7,645 nt of DNA. Origin: an uncultured Saprospiraceae bacterium. Its GTDB lineage: Bacteria; Bacteroidota; Bacteroidia; Chitinophagales; Saprospiraceae. Below the pieces are notes generated by a model, which ran no database searches, was not told the DNA's origin, and saw only the letters and a list, made by a program, of their open reading frames with translations. Of the stretch, positions 1-6,038 are shown piece by piece. Both the position numbers and the translations under genes were made by a program. Position 1 is the first letter of the stretch, and every line of letters begins with the position of its first letter. Where the stretch lies: contig CALHBW010000112.1 in NCBI GenBank assembly GCA_937930625.1, positions 1-7,645 of the forward strand. The letters run 5' to 3'.

Positions 1-2
1 TT

Positions 3-1151
3 ATTCTACTCCAATGGGGGTGTCGTTTGGAGGAACTATTTGTATGTGACCCCGATTTTTTGACCTTTGAGCGTTTGTACATGCAGAACGATTCTTTAAC
101 AGTGGGTGATATGATAGCTACGCCGGACGGTGCTTTTGTCATTTGTGGCGGTATCGGCGATGATGTTTTTCTAATGAAAATTGACCAAGATGGGGACACT
201 ATCTTTTTTGAGCGCGATGTGATTCCCTTTAGCAATGAAACCTGTAATTCCATCGCGATGACACCTGATGGCGGGTTTATAACTTGTGGTGCACAGGAAA
301 GTAGAGCATATCTGGCAAAATATGACGCTCAAGGCAAGCATCAAAACCAGAATAGACAAGCCGAAATCAGTGATTGTGCATGCATTACTGATGAAGGTGG
401 CGGGCAGTACATCATTTCAGGAAGAATACGTCATAATAATGGAATAATGAATACCTATGTAGCTCCCGTCGCACTCAATAATACATTTCCTCTTATCATG
501 CCGGGGCATCTGCCTTCTCCGGCAAGAAGTGGTGTGGAAGTGACACAAGCGGTATTGGCTACATCGGACGGGTATGTCGCCACCGGTTTTTCGTATAATT
601 CAACCCCTCCCGAAAATGGTGCTGCTGTACATTTTTATAGACTTAATGATGGTATGAGTAAAATTGAGGGTAGCGAAAAATTCTATCACTTGGGTACACA
701 GCAGGATATAGCCCATGATATAGTAGAAACACCACAGGGCAATTACATGGTAGTAGGTGACTTTCACACAACTGCCCAAGTTGCCAACGGTATCGATATA
801 TTTGTCATTGAAGTCGATAAAAACGGAGAAATAATCAACCAATACAGTTACGGTGGAACACGAAGAGATATTCCCTCAAATATCATCCATGCCCACCAAA
901 GCAATGAGTATATTATCACGGGTTATTCAGAAAGTTTTGGAGATAGCAGTCGGGATGTTTATATCTCAAAAATCAATCAAGATGGTACGCTTGTTTGGGA
1001 AAGAACATTTGGTCAATCGGGCGTTGACGAAATAGCTAATGCGGTACTTCATACAGGTGACTGTGGGTATATCATCGCCGGACGAAGCACCCAGAACGGG
1101 CTACACCGCCCCTATGTTATCAAAATAAATGAAAATGGCAGTGTCCAATAA
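3..1151 (+). CDS. Beta-propeller repeat protein, 5'-partial
   Basis: The frame is open from the window edge to a TAA stop, so the gene probably begins upstream. Internal starts are TTG at 27 and ATG at 81. Counting from the TTG, about seven repeats follow the pattern 'TPDGxxIxxG ... VxKIDxxG', with cores near residues 31-36, 79-84, 121-131, 179-187, 234-244, 288-299 and 341-352. The clearest are TPDGGFITCG and KINQDGTLVWERTFG. This is the blade pattern of the delta-60/WD40-like propellers common in large secreted or surface proteins of Bacteroidota. The protein stops at NENGSVQ, where the last blade would normally continue into its W-containing strand, and no type IX sorting domain follows. 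No signal peptide is visible, as expected if the N-terminus is missing. The other frame at bases 1-60 also looks propeller-like (see findings). The fold is well supported and the function unknown; T6SS involvement is not shown. Confidence 0.7.
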   Translation: MLLQWGCRLEELFVCDPDFLTFERLYMQNDSLTVGDMIATPDGAFVICGGIGDDVFLMKIDQDGDTIFFERDVIPFSNETCNSIAMTPDGGFITCGAQESRAYLAKYDAQGKHQNQNRQAEISDCACITDEGGGQYIISGRIRHNNGIMNTYVAPVALNNTFPLIMPGHLPSPARSGVEVTQAVLATSDGYVATGFSYNSTPPENGAAVHFYRLNDGMSKIEGSEKFYHLGTQQDIAHDIVETPQGNYMVVGDFHTTAQVANGIDIFVIEVDKNGEIINQYSYGGTRRDIPSNIIHAHQSNEYIITGYSESFGDSSRDVYISKINQDGTLVWERTFGQSGVDEIANAVLHTGDCGYIIAGRSTQNGLHRPYVIKINENGSVQ

Positions 1152-1155
1152 GTGG

Positions 1156-1185
1156 AAGTACAAGTTTAAGAATAAGTTTAAGTTT
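1156..1185. repeat. Hexamer array (AAGTTT), degenerate
   Basis: Five in-phase hexamers follow the propeller stop codon: aagtac, aagttt, aagaat, aagttt, aagttt. The unit is the reverse complement of the AAACTT unit found before tssN and tssB, so the same motif occurs here in opposite orientation. It lies about 170 bases from the next start codon, unlike the other arrays. Confidence 0.6.
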
Positions 1186-1191
1186 AAATAA

Positions 1192-1214
1192 ATAATTCAT
1201 TTTCAATGAATTAT
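1192..1214. repeat. AT-rich inverted repeat, possible weak terminator
   Basis: Bases 1192-1200 (ataattcat) pair perfectly with 1206-1214 around the loop tttca, giving a 9-bp stem about 40 bases after the propeller stop. It is AT-rich and has no real T-tract, so a terminator role is only possible. Confidence 0.35.
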
Positions 1215-1308
1215 GAAAATTAAAAGTGTCGCTTAGTTCAGTCCAACGACTTACATAAAATAATTTATACGAAAAAACAGTTAAAAAGTGTTTACAAATG
1301 CGTTGTCA

Positions 1309-1334
1309 ATAGAATGTCTGTACAGACATTCTAT
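1309..1334. promoter_or_regulatory. Perfect 26-base palindrome upstream of the first T6SS gene
   Basis: The 26 bases are fully self-complementary; each half reads atagaatgtctg followed by its complement, centred on GTAC. It ends 23 bases before the ATG at 1358. A loopless dyad of this length suits a binding site for a dimeric regulator. In RNA it could also fold into a hairpin with a small central loop. No promoter of the Bacteroidota -7 type (TAnnTTTG) is seen beside it. The role is inferred from position and symmetry only. Confidence 0.5.
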
Positions 1335-1357
1335 CACCATGATAAAAATTGCTCCGC

Positions 1358-1864
1358 ATGAATGAGAAAAGTAAGACATTTTGGAAATTTACATTATTGT
1401 ATCTTATCAGTATTTTGCTGGTAGGTATAGCCGTATTTCAGAACGTCAAATTGTCACCCAGAATGAAAGCCTCGCCGGTTGTTTCAGTAGAAGAACGATT
1501 AGTCAATCAGCAAAAACTCTTGTTTAAAATCCAAAAAATAAATGAGTATCTGTCAGAATTAGAGATATTGGAAGACCGCCTCTCAGATACAGAAAATAAT
1601 GCCCGTGAAATTGGTCAAATCAAGACCCAAATAGACCGAATTACACTAAGGCTTCGCTCCGAAATTGAAAAATATCGTGACGAGTCCGACGGAGAATTAT
1701 ATGCTGAAATTTTTAGAAACTTCGATAGACTTATTAGCTTGCGAATGCTTAACGACGGCTTGAAAATCAAAAACCTGCAAGCCCAAGAAGCCCTCAATGA
1801 ATGTAAGCAAACTTCAGAGTCTGTATTGACTCATTCTACATCTATCGTAAAAAAAGCGCAATAA
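1358..1864 (+). CDS. TssO/TssP-like T6SSiii membrane protein
   Basis: I chose the ATG at 1358 (168 aa, MNEKSKTFWKF...) over an upstream TTG at 1349, which adds only three residues. A short basic N-terminus leads into one hydrophobic segment at residues 11-27, then a charged, mostly helical region to the end. Hydrophobic spacing around residues 45-110 suggests a coiled coil. There is no lipobox and no signal peptidase site, so it is likely anchored in the inner membrane with the helical part in the periplasm. Its layout matches the next gene, and both match the TssO type of T6SSiii protein. It may be a second TssO or the companion TssP; sequence alone does not decide this. It starts the T6SS gene string and sits 101 bases before the next gene. 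Confidence 0.6.
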   Translation: MNEKSKTFWKFTLLYLISILLVGIAVFQNVKLSPRMKASPVVSVEERLVNQQKLLFKIQKINEYLSELEILEDRLSDTENNAREIGQIKTQIDRITLRLRSEIEKYRDESDGELYAEIFRNFDRLISLRMLNDGLKIKNLQAQEALNECKQTSESVLTHSTSIVKKAQ

Positions 1865-1920
1865 GCGTGTTTATATGATTGATGTTTTCTATTTTTACCA
1901 ATTAATATCAAACAGTAAAA

Positions 1921-1943
1921 TACTATCAATTTATTTGATAGTA
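1921..1943. repeat. Hairpin in the spacer before tssO
   Basis: Bases 1921-1929 (tactatcaa) are perfectly complementary to 1935-1943 (ttgatagta) around the loop tttat. The stem ends 22 bases before the tssO ATG and is followed by only a short A-run. It may shape the leader RNA of tssO or act as an operator. It lacks a T-tract, so it is not a convincing + strand terminator. Confidence 0.5.
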
Positions 1944-1965
1944 AAACATATCGGAAATATCACAC

Positions 1966-2463
1966 ATGAAACCGACCAATAAAAAAGAATACAACAGGTC
2001 GATAATAGGCTTCTTTGTTATGTGGGCACTTACTACTGCCTTGCTAGTATTTGCATGCCTTCAGCCATTTAAAACACCCAAGTTGGAAAATGCAAAACTC
2101 CGAAAGGAGAATGAAAGCCTCAAAAAAGATTCTACCCAACAATATTTGCTAATCAGTACAATTGACAGCATCAATACCACGATGAAAAACCTCAAAAACA
2201 ATCCTAATGCGCTCAAAAAACTGAGTACTTATCCGAATGTAAATTTGGAAAATAGCGATATGAAAGACAAACTCAAAGAAATGAGTGGTAGAATTGTAGA
2301 AGTAGTAAAAGCCAATAGTGTAAATGGCAATGATTTACAAAAACAATTGCAGGATTGTAATGAAAAATTATCGCTGAAAGATGAACAAATCAATACCTAT
2401 AGAGCCACTATTTTACAGAAAGATTCCGAAATTAATCAATTGAAATATCTGAATAGTCAATAA
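1966..2463 (+). CDS. tssO: T6SSiii membrane protein TssO
   Basis: The 165-aa product starts MKPTNKKEYNRS, has one membrane helix at about residues 13-32, and continues as a charged Lys/Glu/Asn-rich helical region. Heptad-like segments lie near 40-60 (LENAKLRKENESLKKD) and 118-163, suggesting a coiled coil. A short basic N-terminus, one helix and a coiled-coil tail are what I know of TssO, a component specific to Bacteroidota T6SS that is thought to sit in the envelope complex with TssN. The direct neighbour downstream is TssN, which supports the call. The product is similar in size and layout to the gene before it but clearly different in sequence. The ATG at 1966 is the only sensible start; no Shine-Dalgarno motif is seen. 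Confidence 0.65.
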   Translation: MKPTNKKEYNRSIIGFFVMWALTTALLVFACLQPFKTPKLENAKLRKENESLKKDSTQQYLLISTIDSINTTMKNLKNNPNALKKLSTYPNVNLENSDMKDKLKEMSGRIVEVVKANSVNGNDLQKQLQDCNEKLSLKDEQINTYRATILQKDSEINQLKYLNSQ

Positions 2464-2497
2464 AATATAAAACAAACACTCAACTGAAATATCAACT

Positions 2498-2535
2498 GGT
2501 GAAGTTTAAACTTAAACTTAGACTTAAACTTCACC
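2498..2535. repeat. Hexamer array (AAACTT) within an inverted repeat, tssN leader
   Basis: Four in-phase hexamers (aaactt, aaactt, agactt, aaactt) occupy 2508-2531. An inverted aagttt lies at 2502-2507. The outer 12 bases, ggtgaagtttaa (2498-2509), are perfectly complementary to 2524-2535, giving a 12-bp stem. It ends 16 bases before the tssN ATG. The unit is the same as in the arrays at 1156-1185 (inverted) and 5311-5340. Confidence 0.65.
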
Positions 2536-2551
2536 TCCACACACACGAACA

Positions 2552-3430
2552 ATGTTTACAAAACTATCGATCGGCTTCGTCATTGCGATGCTATCGCTTG
2601 TATTTACTCAACTGATAGCCAACAGGCTCAAATCAAAAATCAGGAGTCAGGCAAAAAAAGTCAAACTTTTTTCGCTCAACTCCATTATATACCTGTTGCT
2701 ATTTGTCGCTGTATTGACGCTGCCTGTATTACTTACGCTGCTCAATATCAGCGTGGTATGGATATATACCATCATTGCGGTTTATGCCCTCTTAATTGGT
2801 TGGCTCCATACTTGGTCGTTTTACAAGCAAGTCAAATGGGCGGAAAAAGGCGTTGATATCTTGCCGGATATTTTGTATGCCGCTGCTATCACAGCATTGG
2901 GTACGATTACTTTTTTGGCAGTTATCAACTTCATGGGCAATCCTTACACAGAACCGAACAATTACACATTCGTGATGTTGCCATTTGTGTTGCCTATGTT
3001 TATACTGAAAACAGTCTTTTTATTGGAAAAAGTGCCGGTTTTAGATTATCCTAAATATAAAGTCAGCAAAGGCGATGTGAAAGTTGCTCCCGAAGAGCGC
3101 CGAAATTCCCGTTTGATTGGTGTGACCTTGATGATTCCTATGGGCGAAAACGACGAAGAACTCACCCCCATAGAATGTAGATTACTTAGCGATATTGAAT
3201 TTGGCATCAACGTATTCCAACTTTTCAGACAATACAACAACCGCCCCGAACTTCAAAGCATCAAAACACACGACGACCAAGGCAACGAATACGAATATCT
3301 TTTCTATTTCAAACCCAGATTTCTCGGCAGAAAACGATTCATCGACCCGGAAATCAACGTCGTCAGAAATAAAATCAGCAATAAAGACATCATTATTTTA
3401 CAAAGACACGAAACAATTTTGAATGAGTGA
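2552..3430 (+). CDS. tssN: T6SSiii multi-pass membrane protein TssN
   Basis: The 292-aa product has five predicted membrane helices at about residues 6-23, 43-64, 67-88, 105-127 and 138-158, then a soluble domain of about 130 residues (165-292). The domain contains the stretch RLIGVTLMIPMGENDEE and later the conserved-looking FYFKPRFLGRKRF. This layout and the neighbours (TssO before, TssK after) fit TssN, a core protein found in Bacteroidota T6SSiii, where TssJ, TssL and TssM are absent. It is thought to form part of the inner-membrane platform, with the soluble domain probably cytoplasmic and facing the TssK baseplate. The ATG at 2552 gives a complete first helix. The last ~70 codons are richer in C than the start of the gene, resembling tssK. 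I am fairly sure of the family; the topology is inferred. Confidence 0.75.
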   Translation: MFTKLSIGFVIAMLSLVFTQLIANRLKSKIRSQAKKVKLFSLNSIIYLLLFVAVLTLPVLLTLLNISVVWIYTIIAVYALLIGWLHTWSFYKQVKWAEKGVDILPDILYAAAITALGTITFLAVINFMGNPYTEPNNYTFVMLPFVLPMFILKTVFLLEKVPVLDYPKYKVSKGDVKVAPEERRNSRLIGVTLMIPMGENDEELTPIECRLLSDIEFGINVFQLFRQYNNRPELQSIKTHDDQGNEYEYLFYFKPRFLGRKRFIDPEINVVRNKISNKDIIILQRHETILNE

Positions 3431-3535
3431 ATTATTAATGCGTCAATGCGATAATGCTACAATGCGATAATGAAGAAAACATTGTAGCATTAACGCATTT
3501 CAGCATTATCGCATTATTAATTCACTCATTCACTC
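3422..3535. repeat. Inverted octamer arrays between tssN and tssK
   Basis: The left arm holds in-phase octamers gagtgaat, tattaatg, cgtcaatg, cgataatg, ctacaatg, cgataatg (3425-3472). The right arm, read on the minus strand, holds gagtgaat twice, then taataatg, cgataatg, ctgaaatg, cgttaatg, ctacaatg (3535 down to 3480). Outer arms 3422-3442 and 3510-3530 match at 20 of 21 bases; inner 3444-3463 and 3481-3500 match at 18 of 20. An alternative pairing is 3448-3458 with 3502-3512 (11 of 11). The left arm overlaps the tssN stop, and the right arm ends 15 bases before the tssK ATG. No T-tract follows, so simple termination is unlikely. Confidence 0.7.
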
Positions 3536-3550
3536 ATTCAAAATTAATCT

Positions 3551-4792
3551 ATGAACCCTTCCTCGCTCAATAAGCACCTGCCCGTCAACTGGGAAAACGG
3601 CATGATGATGACCGCCGGACACCTCGTTGCCCTCAACCAATATCTCATTGGTGCGATACACAATGCCACTATAGCCCACGTCAATCCCATAAATTATGGC
3701 TTACTCCCCTGCTACGACAAAAATTATAATGCACTTGAAATCGTTGGTGATTCGCCCAAAGAATATTTTAGTCTGGAATTGGTGCGTTGCCTCGCAGTGA
3801 CACCCGGCGCAAATATACTCTCCATCACGCCCGAAACCGTGAGTGCCGGACAATACAAAAAATCTGACCTCATTGCCCAAATCAATCTCGGCGATAGCAT
3901 TGAGCGATACCTCCTGCTCTATCTCGAAATCATGCCCGATTACGACCCCGTAGGCACACCTGACCCTAACGAAAATTTTGACCGCAAACCCCACCTCAAC
4001 CTCTCTGTAAAGCTCAAACACACCACCCTCAATTATCCGCACGAAATCACTGACAGATACAGCAACAGCCCCAATGTACTTCCACTCGCCCTCTACGATG
4101 CAGGCGACAGAGCGCACCCCACCCAAATCAAGCAATTTATCCCGCCTTGCGTAAGTTGCGACTCCTTTCAGCCCCTTGCCAAACTCTATGACAGACTCAA
4201 AAAAATAACAGAAAACATGCTCATCAGTTGTACCGAAGTGATGAAATTTGTACACGAAGATTCACAGAAAAATCTGCGCTCGCAGGTTGCTGTGGACATG
4301 AGCGTGATATTGCCCCCGATTATCCAAAGTCTGGTTCATATTAACAGCCAATTTAAGACCTCATTGCGCTACGAATCGCCTGTACATTTGGTACAAGCCT
4401 TCAAACAATTGGCGATTGCTGTGCGCTCATCTTACTTTACACTCAATCAAGCGCGTAGAAGAGAATTGGCGCGTTATTTCGCTGAATTTCATGGTGTTCC
4501 CGGTGATTTTATGGACACTACAGGCGCAGTAGAAAACGCCGAGTATGCACACGTCAATATCTATCATTCGTGTTTTGAACATATTTTAAAATTCCTTAAA
4601 ATGTACGCCGACCTATTCAAAGAAATGTCCGAAAAAGGACTCAAAACCTCCGAATTTGCACCCGGAACCTATCGGGAAGATGTCCCACAACAACCTACGT
4701 ATCAACCCGACCCAACACCTGCTCCGACACCACCACCTCCGCCACCCACAACTTCTAATGATGATGATGATTGGGGGATGATTCTTGGTTAG
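3551..4792 (+). CDS. tssK: T6SS baseplate subunit TssK
   Basis: The 413-aa product opens with PVNWENGMMMTAGHLVALNQYL (residues 11-32 in two parts: PVNWENGMM and TAGHLVALNQYL). This corresponds to the TssK hallmark W-x-E/N-G-M ... H ... Y in the N-terminal shoulder domain. A helical middle and a C-terminal receptor-type domain follow to about residue 375. In known T6SSs TssK is a trimer that joins the cytoplasmic baseplate (TssE/F/G) to the membrane complex, here presumably TssN. The core is slightly short for TssK. Residues 379-413 are an unusual tail: a proline-rich run with six consecutive prolines, four aspartates, and a WGMILG end. The codons are richer in C than those of tssO. The ATG at 3551 places the W-E-N-G-M motif correctly. 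Confidence 0.85.
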   Translation: MNPSSLNKHLPVNWENGMMMTAGHLVALNQYLIGAIHNATIAHVNPINYGLLPCYDKNYNALEIVGDSPKEYFSLELVRCLAVTPGANILSITPETVSAGQYKKSDLIAQINLGDSIERYLLLYLEIMPDYDPVGTPDPNENFDRKPHLNLSVKLKHTTLNYPHEITDRYSNSPNVLPLALYDAGDRAHPTQIKQFIPPCVSCDSFQPLAKLYDRLKKITENMLISCTEVMKFVHEDSQKNLRSQVAVDMSVILPPIIQSLVHINSQFKTSLRYESPVHLVQAFKQLAIAVRSSYFTLNQARRRELARYFAEFHGVPGDFMDTTGAVENAEYAHVNIYHSCFEHILKFLKMYADLFKEMSEKGLKTSEFAPGTYREDVPQQPTYQPDPTPAPTPPPPPPTTSNDDDDWGMILG

Positions 4793-4794
4793 TC

Positions 4795-4917
4795 AGTTGA
4801 TAGTCAATGGTCTATAGTCCATAGTTGTACTTATAATACGATAGAAATCAACGTATTACTAAGACTCACAACTTCCTATGAACCATTGATTATGAGCTAT
4901 CAACTGATAATTTTTTT
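4795..4917 (+). terminator. Inverted heptamer arrays with T-tract after tssK
   Basis: Just after the tssK stop, in-phase heptamers agttgat, agtcaat, ggtctat, agtccat, agttgta run from 4795 to 4829. On the minus strand, from 4905 down to 4871, agttgat, agctcat, aatcaat, ggttcat, aggaagt run the opposite way. The arms pair as cagttgatag (4794-4803) with 4897-4906, tcaatggt (4804-4811) with 4882-4889, agttgt (4823-4828) with 4868-4873, and aatacg (4835-4840) with 4852-4857. Seven T's follow at 4911-4917. The imperfect hairpin plus T-tract could end the tssK transcript and separate it from tssB. The loops and bulges make termination uncertain; the repeat itself is clear. Confidence 0.5.
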
Positions 4918-5310
4918 CTTTTACTGTTAACATCCTTACGGAATAGGGAATATTACAATAAATGCACAACACATAGTTGAGTATTTACTCCTAAGAGCAA
5001 TTCATAAGGTAAAAGAACCGTTTATTTAAATGATTGATTATTATTTTAAAATAAATTTAGATAGAAATACTTTATTAAAATTAAAATTTAATTAAAGTAT
5101 TGATATACAAATTTTTAAACACAACATTTTTTATAAAACTGTGTTCCAAACAACACAAAAACAATAAGTTATTTGCATAATTTAATACAAATCAATATAT
5201 TTAATCTGAAATTTGAATATAATTAATCCTTTCAAATTTCATAATTCATTCATTAAGTGAGCAGATTTATATTTAATTTTAAATAAAAAACTAATTATCG
5301 GTATTTATTT
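4918..5310. other. AT-rich non-coding gap before tssB
   Basis: About 390 bases hold no credible reading frame on either strand and many stops in all frames. The stretch is strongly AT-rich with A- and T-runs and small palindromes, such as ttattttaaaataa at 5041-5054. It separates tssK from the sheath genes and most likely carries the promoter for tssB/tssC. I found no convincing TTG/TAnnTTTG promoter pair. A small RNA cannot be excluded but nothing specific supports one. Confidence 0.55.
5066..5101. promoter_or_regulatory. Inverted repeat in the tssB upstream gap
   Basis: aatacttta (5066-5074) is perfectly complementary to taaagtatt (5093-5101), with an AT-only interior of 18 bases. It lies about 255 bases before tssB and could be an operator. 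In such AT-rich DNA a 9-bp match may be chance, so support is weak. Confidence 0.25.
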
Positions 5311-5340
5311 AGACTTAAATTTAATCTTAAACTTAAACTT
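5311..5340. repeat. Hexamer array (AAACTT), tssB leader
   Basis: Five in-phase hexamers (agactt, aaattt, aatctt, aaactt, aaactt) end 15 bases before the tssB ATG. They share the unit and orientation of the tssN leader array and are inverted relative to 1156-1185. Confidence 0.6.
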
Positions 5341-5355
5341 AACTACTGAAGTATC

Positions 5356-5814
5356 ATGGCAAAAACATTATATGGTTATACCATCGGTGCCAACATCAAT
5401 GAAAAAGATGCACCCGCAGGTGTCAAAATTGTACCGGACAACAAGACCCTCATCGCCCTCCAACTCAACGAGGAGCCGGATGATGTACCCGAACCACGCC
5501 GCCACAAAAGCATGAAAGAAATCTTTGAACACTACCAACCGCACAAAGAAGTTGATTTGAATAATAAAGAAGGCGAATCAGACAGCATGGTCTTCAAATT
5601 CAATGGGATGAAAGATTTCACCAAAGACGGTATCATCGCACAAAGCGAAATCCTTCAGGATTTGGAAGAAGAAGAAGGCGTATATGCCAAATTCAAAGAT
5701 GTACTCCGCACCAATGAAAAACTCCAAGGCGTCATCAGCAATCCTGAACATAAAAAAGAATTCGTCGAACTACTCGAAGCACTTATAGAAGAGCTTGGCG
5801 GGGAGGATGAATAG
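5356..5814 (+). CDS. tssB: T6SS sheath small subunit TssB
   Basis: The 152-aa product is of normal length for Bacteroidota TssB. The stretch FKFNGMKDFTKDGI (residues 80-93) corresponds to the family's 'F-S-M-DDF-P-x-x' region. YAKFKDVLRTNEKLQGVI (110-127), followed by an acidic Glu-rich C-terminus, matches the helical end that packs against TssC. KSMKEIFEHYQPHKEVDL (51-68) precedes it, as in Bacteroidota relatives. TssB pairs with TssC to build the contractile sheath around the Hcp tube in the cytoplasm. The gene starts a new block after the 563-base gap and is followed 224 bases later by tssC, an unusually wide spacing for this pair. The ATG at 5356 is clear; no Shine-Dalgarno motif is seen. 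Confidence 0.85.
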   Translation: MAKTLYGYTIGANINEKDAPAGVKIVPDNKTLIALQLNEEPDDVPEPRRHKSMKEIFEHYQPHKEVDLNNKEGESDSMVFKFNGMKDFTKDGIIAQSEILQDLEEEEGVYAKFKDVLRTNEKLQGVISNPEHKKEFVELLEALIEELGGEDE

Positions 5815-5854
5815 TGACTGGTGATTAGTTGACTCGTTAATTAGTTGATTAGTT
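5815..5854. repeat. Octamer array between tssB and tssC
   Basis: Directly after the tssB stop come in-phase octamers tgactggt, gattagtt, gactcgtt, aattagtt, gattagtt, then a T-run (5857-5862). The consensus is about GATTAGTT. The two ends lack the clear inverted arms seen elsewhere, so termination at the T-run is not well supported. Confidence 0.55.
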
Positions 5855-5979
5855 AATTTTTTCATTATCAAAATCATACAACCTCACCACAAACTAATTT
5901 TTCTGAAAAAGTAAGTAAAATTCAATTGTTGAATCTGTACTTATCAAAAATACACACAACTGGTGCGCTGAACGTCAGT

Positions 5980-6024
5980 CGTCTATCGTCCACCGTTAGT
6001 CGTCCACCGTCCATCGTCCACCGT
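5980..6024. repeat. Heptamer array (CGTCCAC), tssC leader
   Basis: Six in-phase heptamers (cgtctat, cgtccac, cgttagt, cgtccac, cgtccat, cgtccac) plus a partial cgt end 14 bases before the tssC ATG. The GC-rich units stand out from the AT-rich surroundings. They share the core GTCCA with the agtccat unit of the array after tssK. The array spans and explains the start of a spurious minus-strand frame there. Confidence 0.75.
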
Positions 6025-6038
6025 AAAAAATCAAAGTC

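Noticed and set aside
1140..1195. Frame-shifted extension of the propeller protein through the hexamer array
   Set aside because: The alternative frame reads only Lys/Phe/Asn repeats produced by the hexamer and ends quickly; it does not look like a propeller strand.
1349..1357. TTG start for the first TssO-like gene
   Set aside because: It adds only three residues; the ATG at 1358 directly precedes the usual basic N-terminus.
3701..4255. 184-codon open frame on the minus strand inside tssK
   Set aside because: It is a shadow of tssK with no upstream signals or recognisable domain.
5041..5054. Fully symmetric ttattttaaaataa as an operator
   Set aside because: A/T-only palindromes are expected by chance in such AT-rich DNA.
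3422..6024. CRISPR array
   Set aside because: Units are 6-8 bases, directly adjacent and degenerate; there are no repeats of CRISPR length, no unique spacers and no cas genes.
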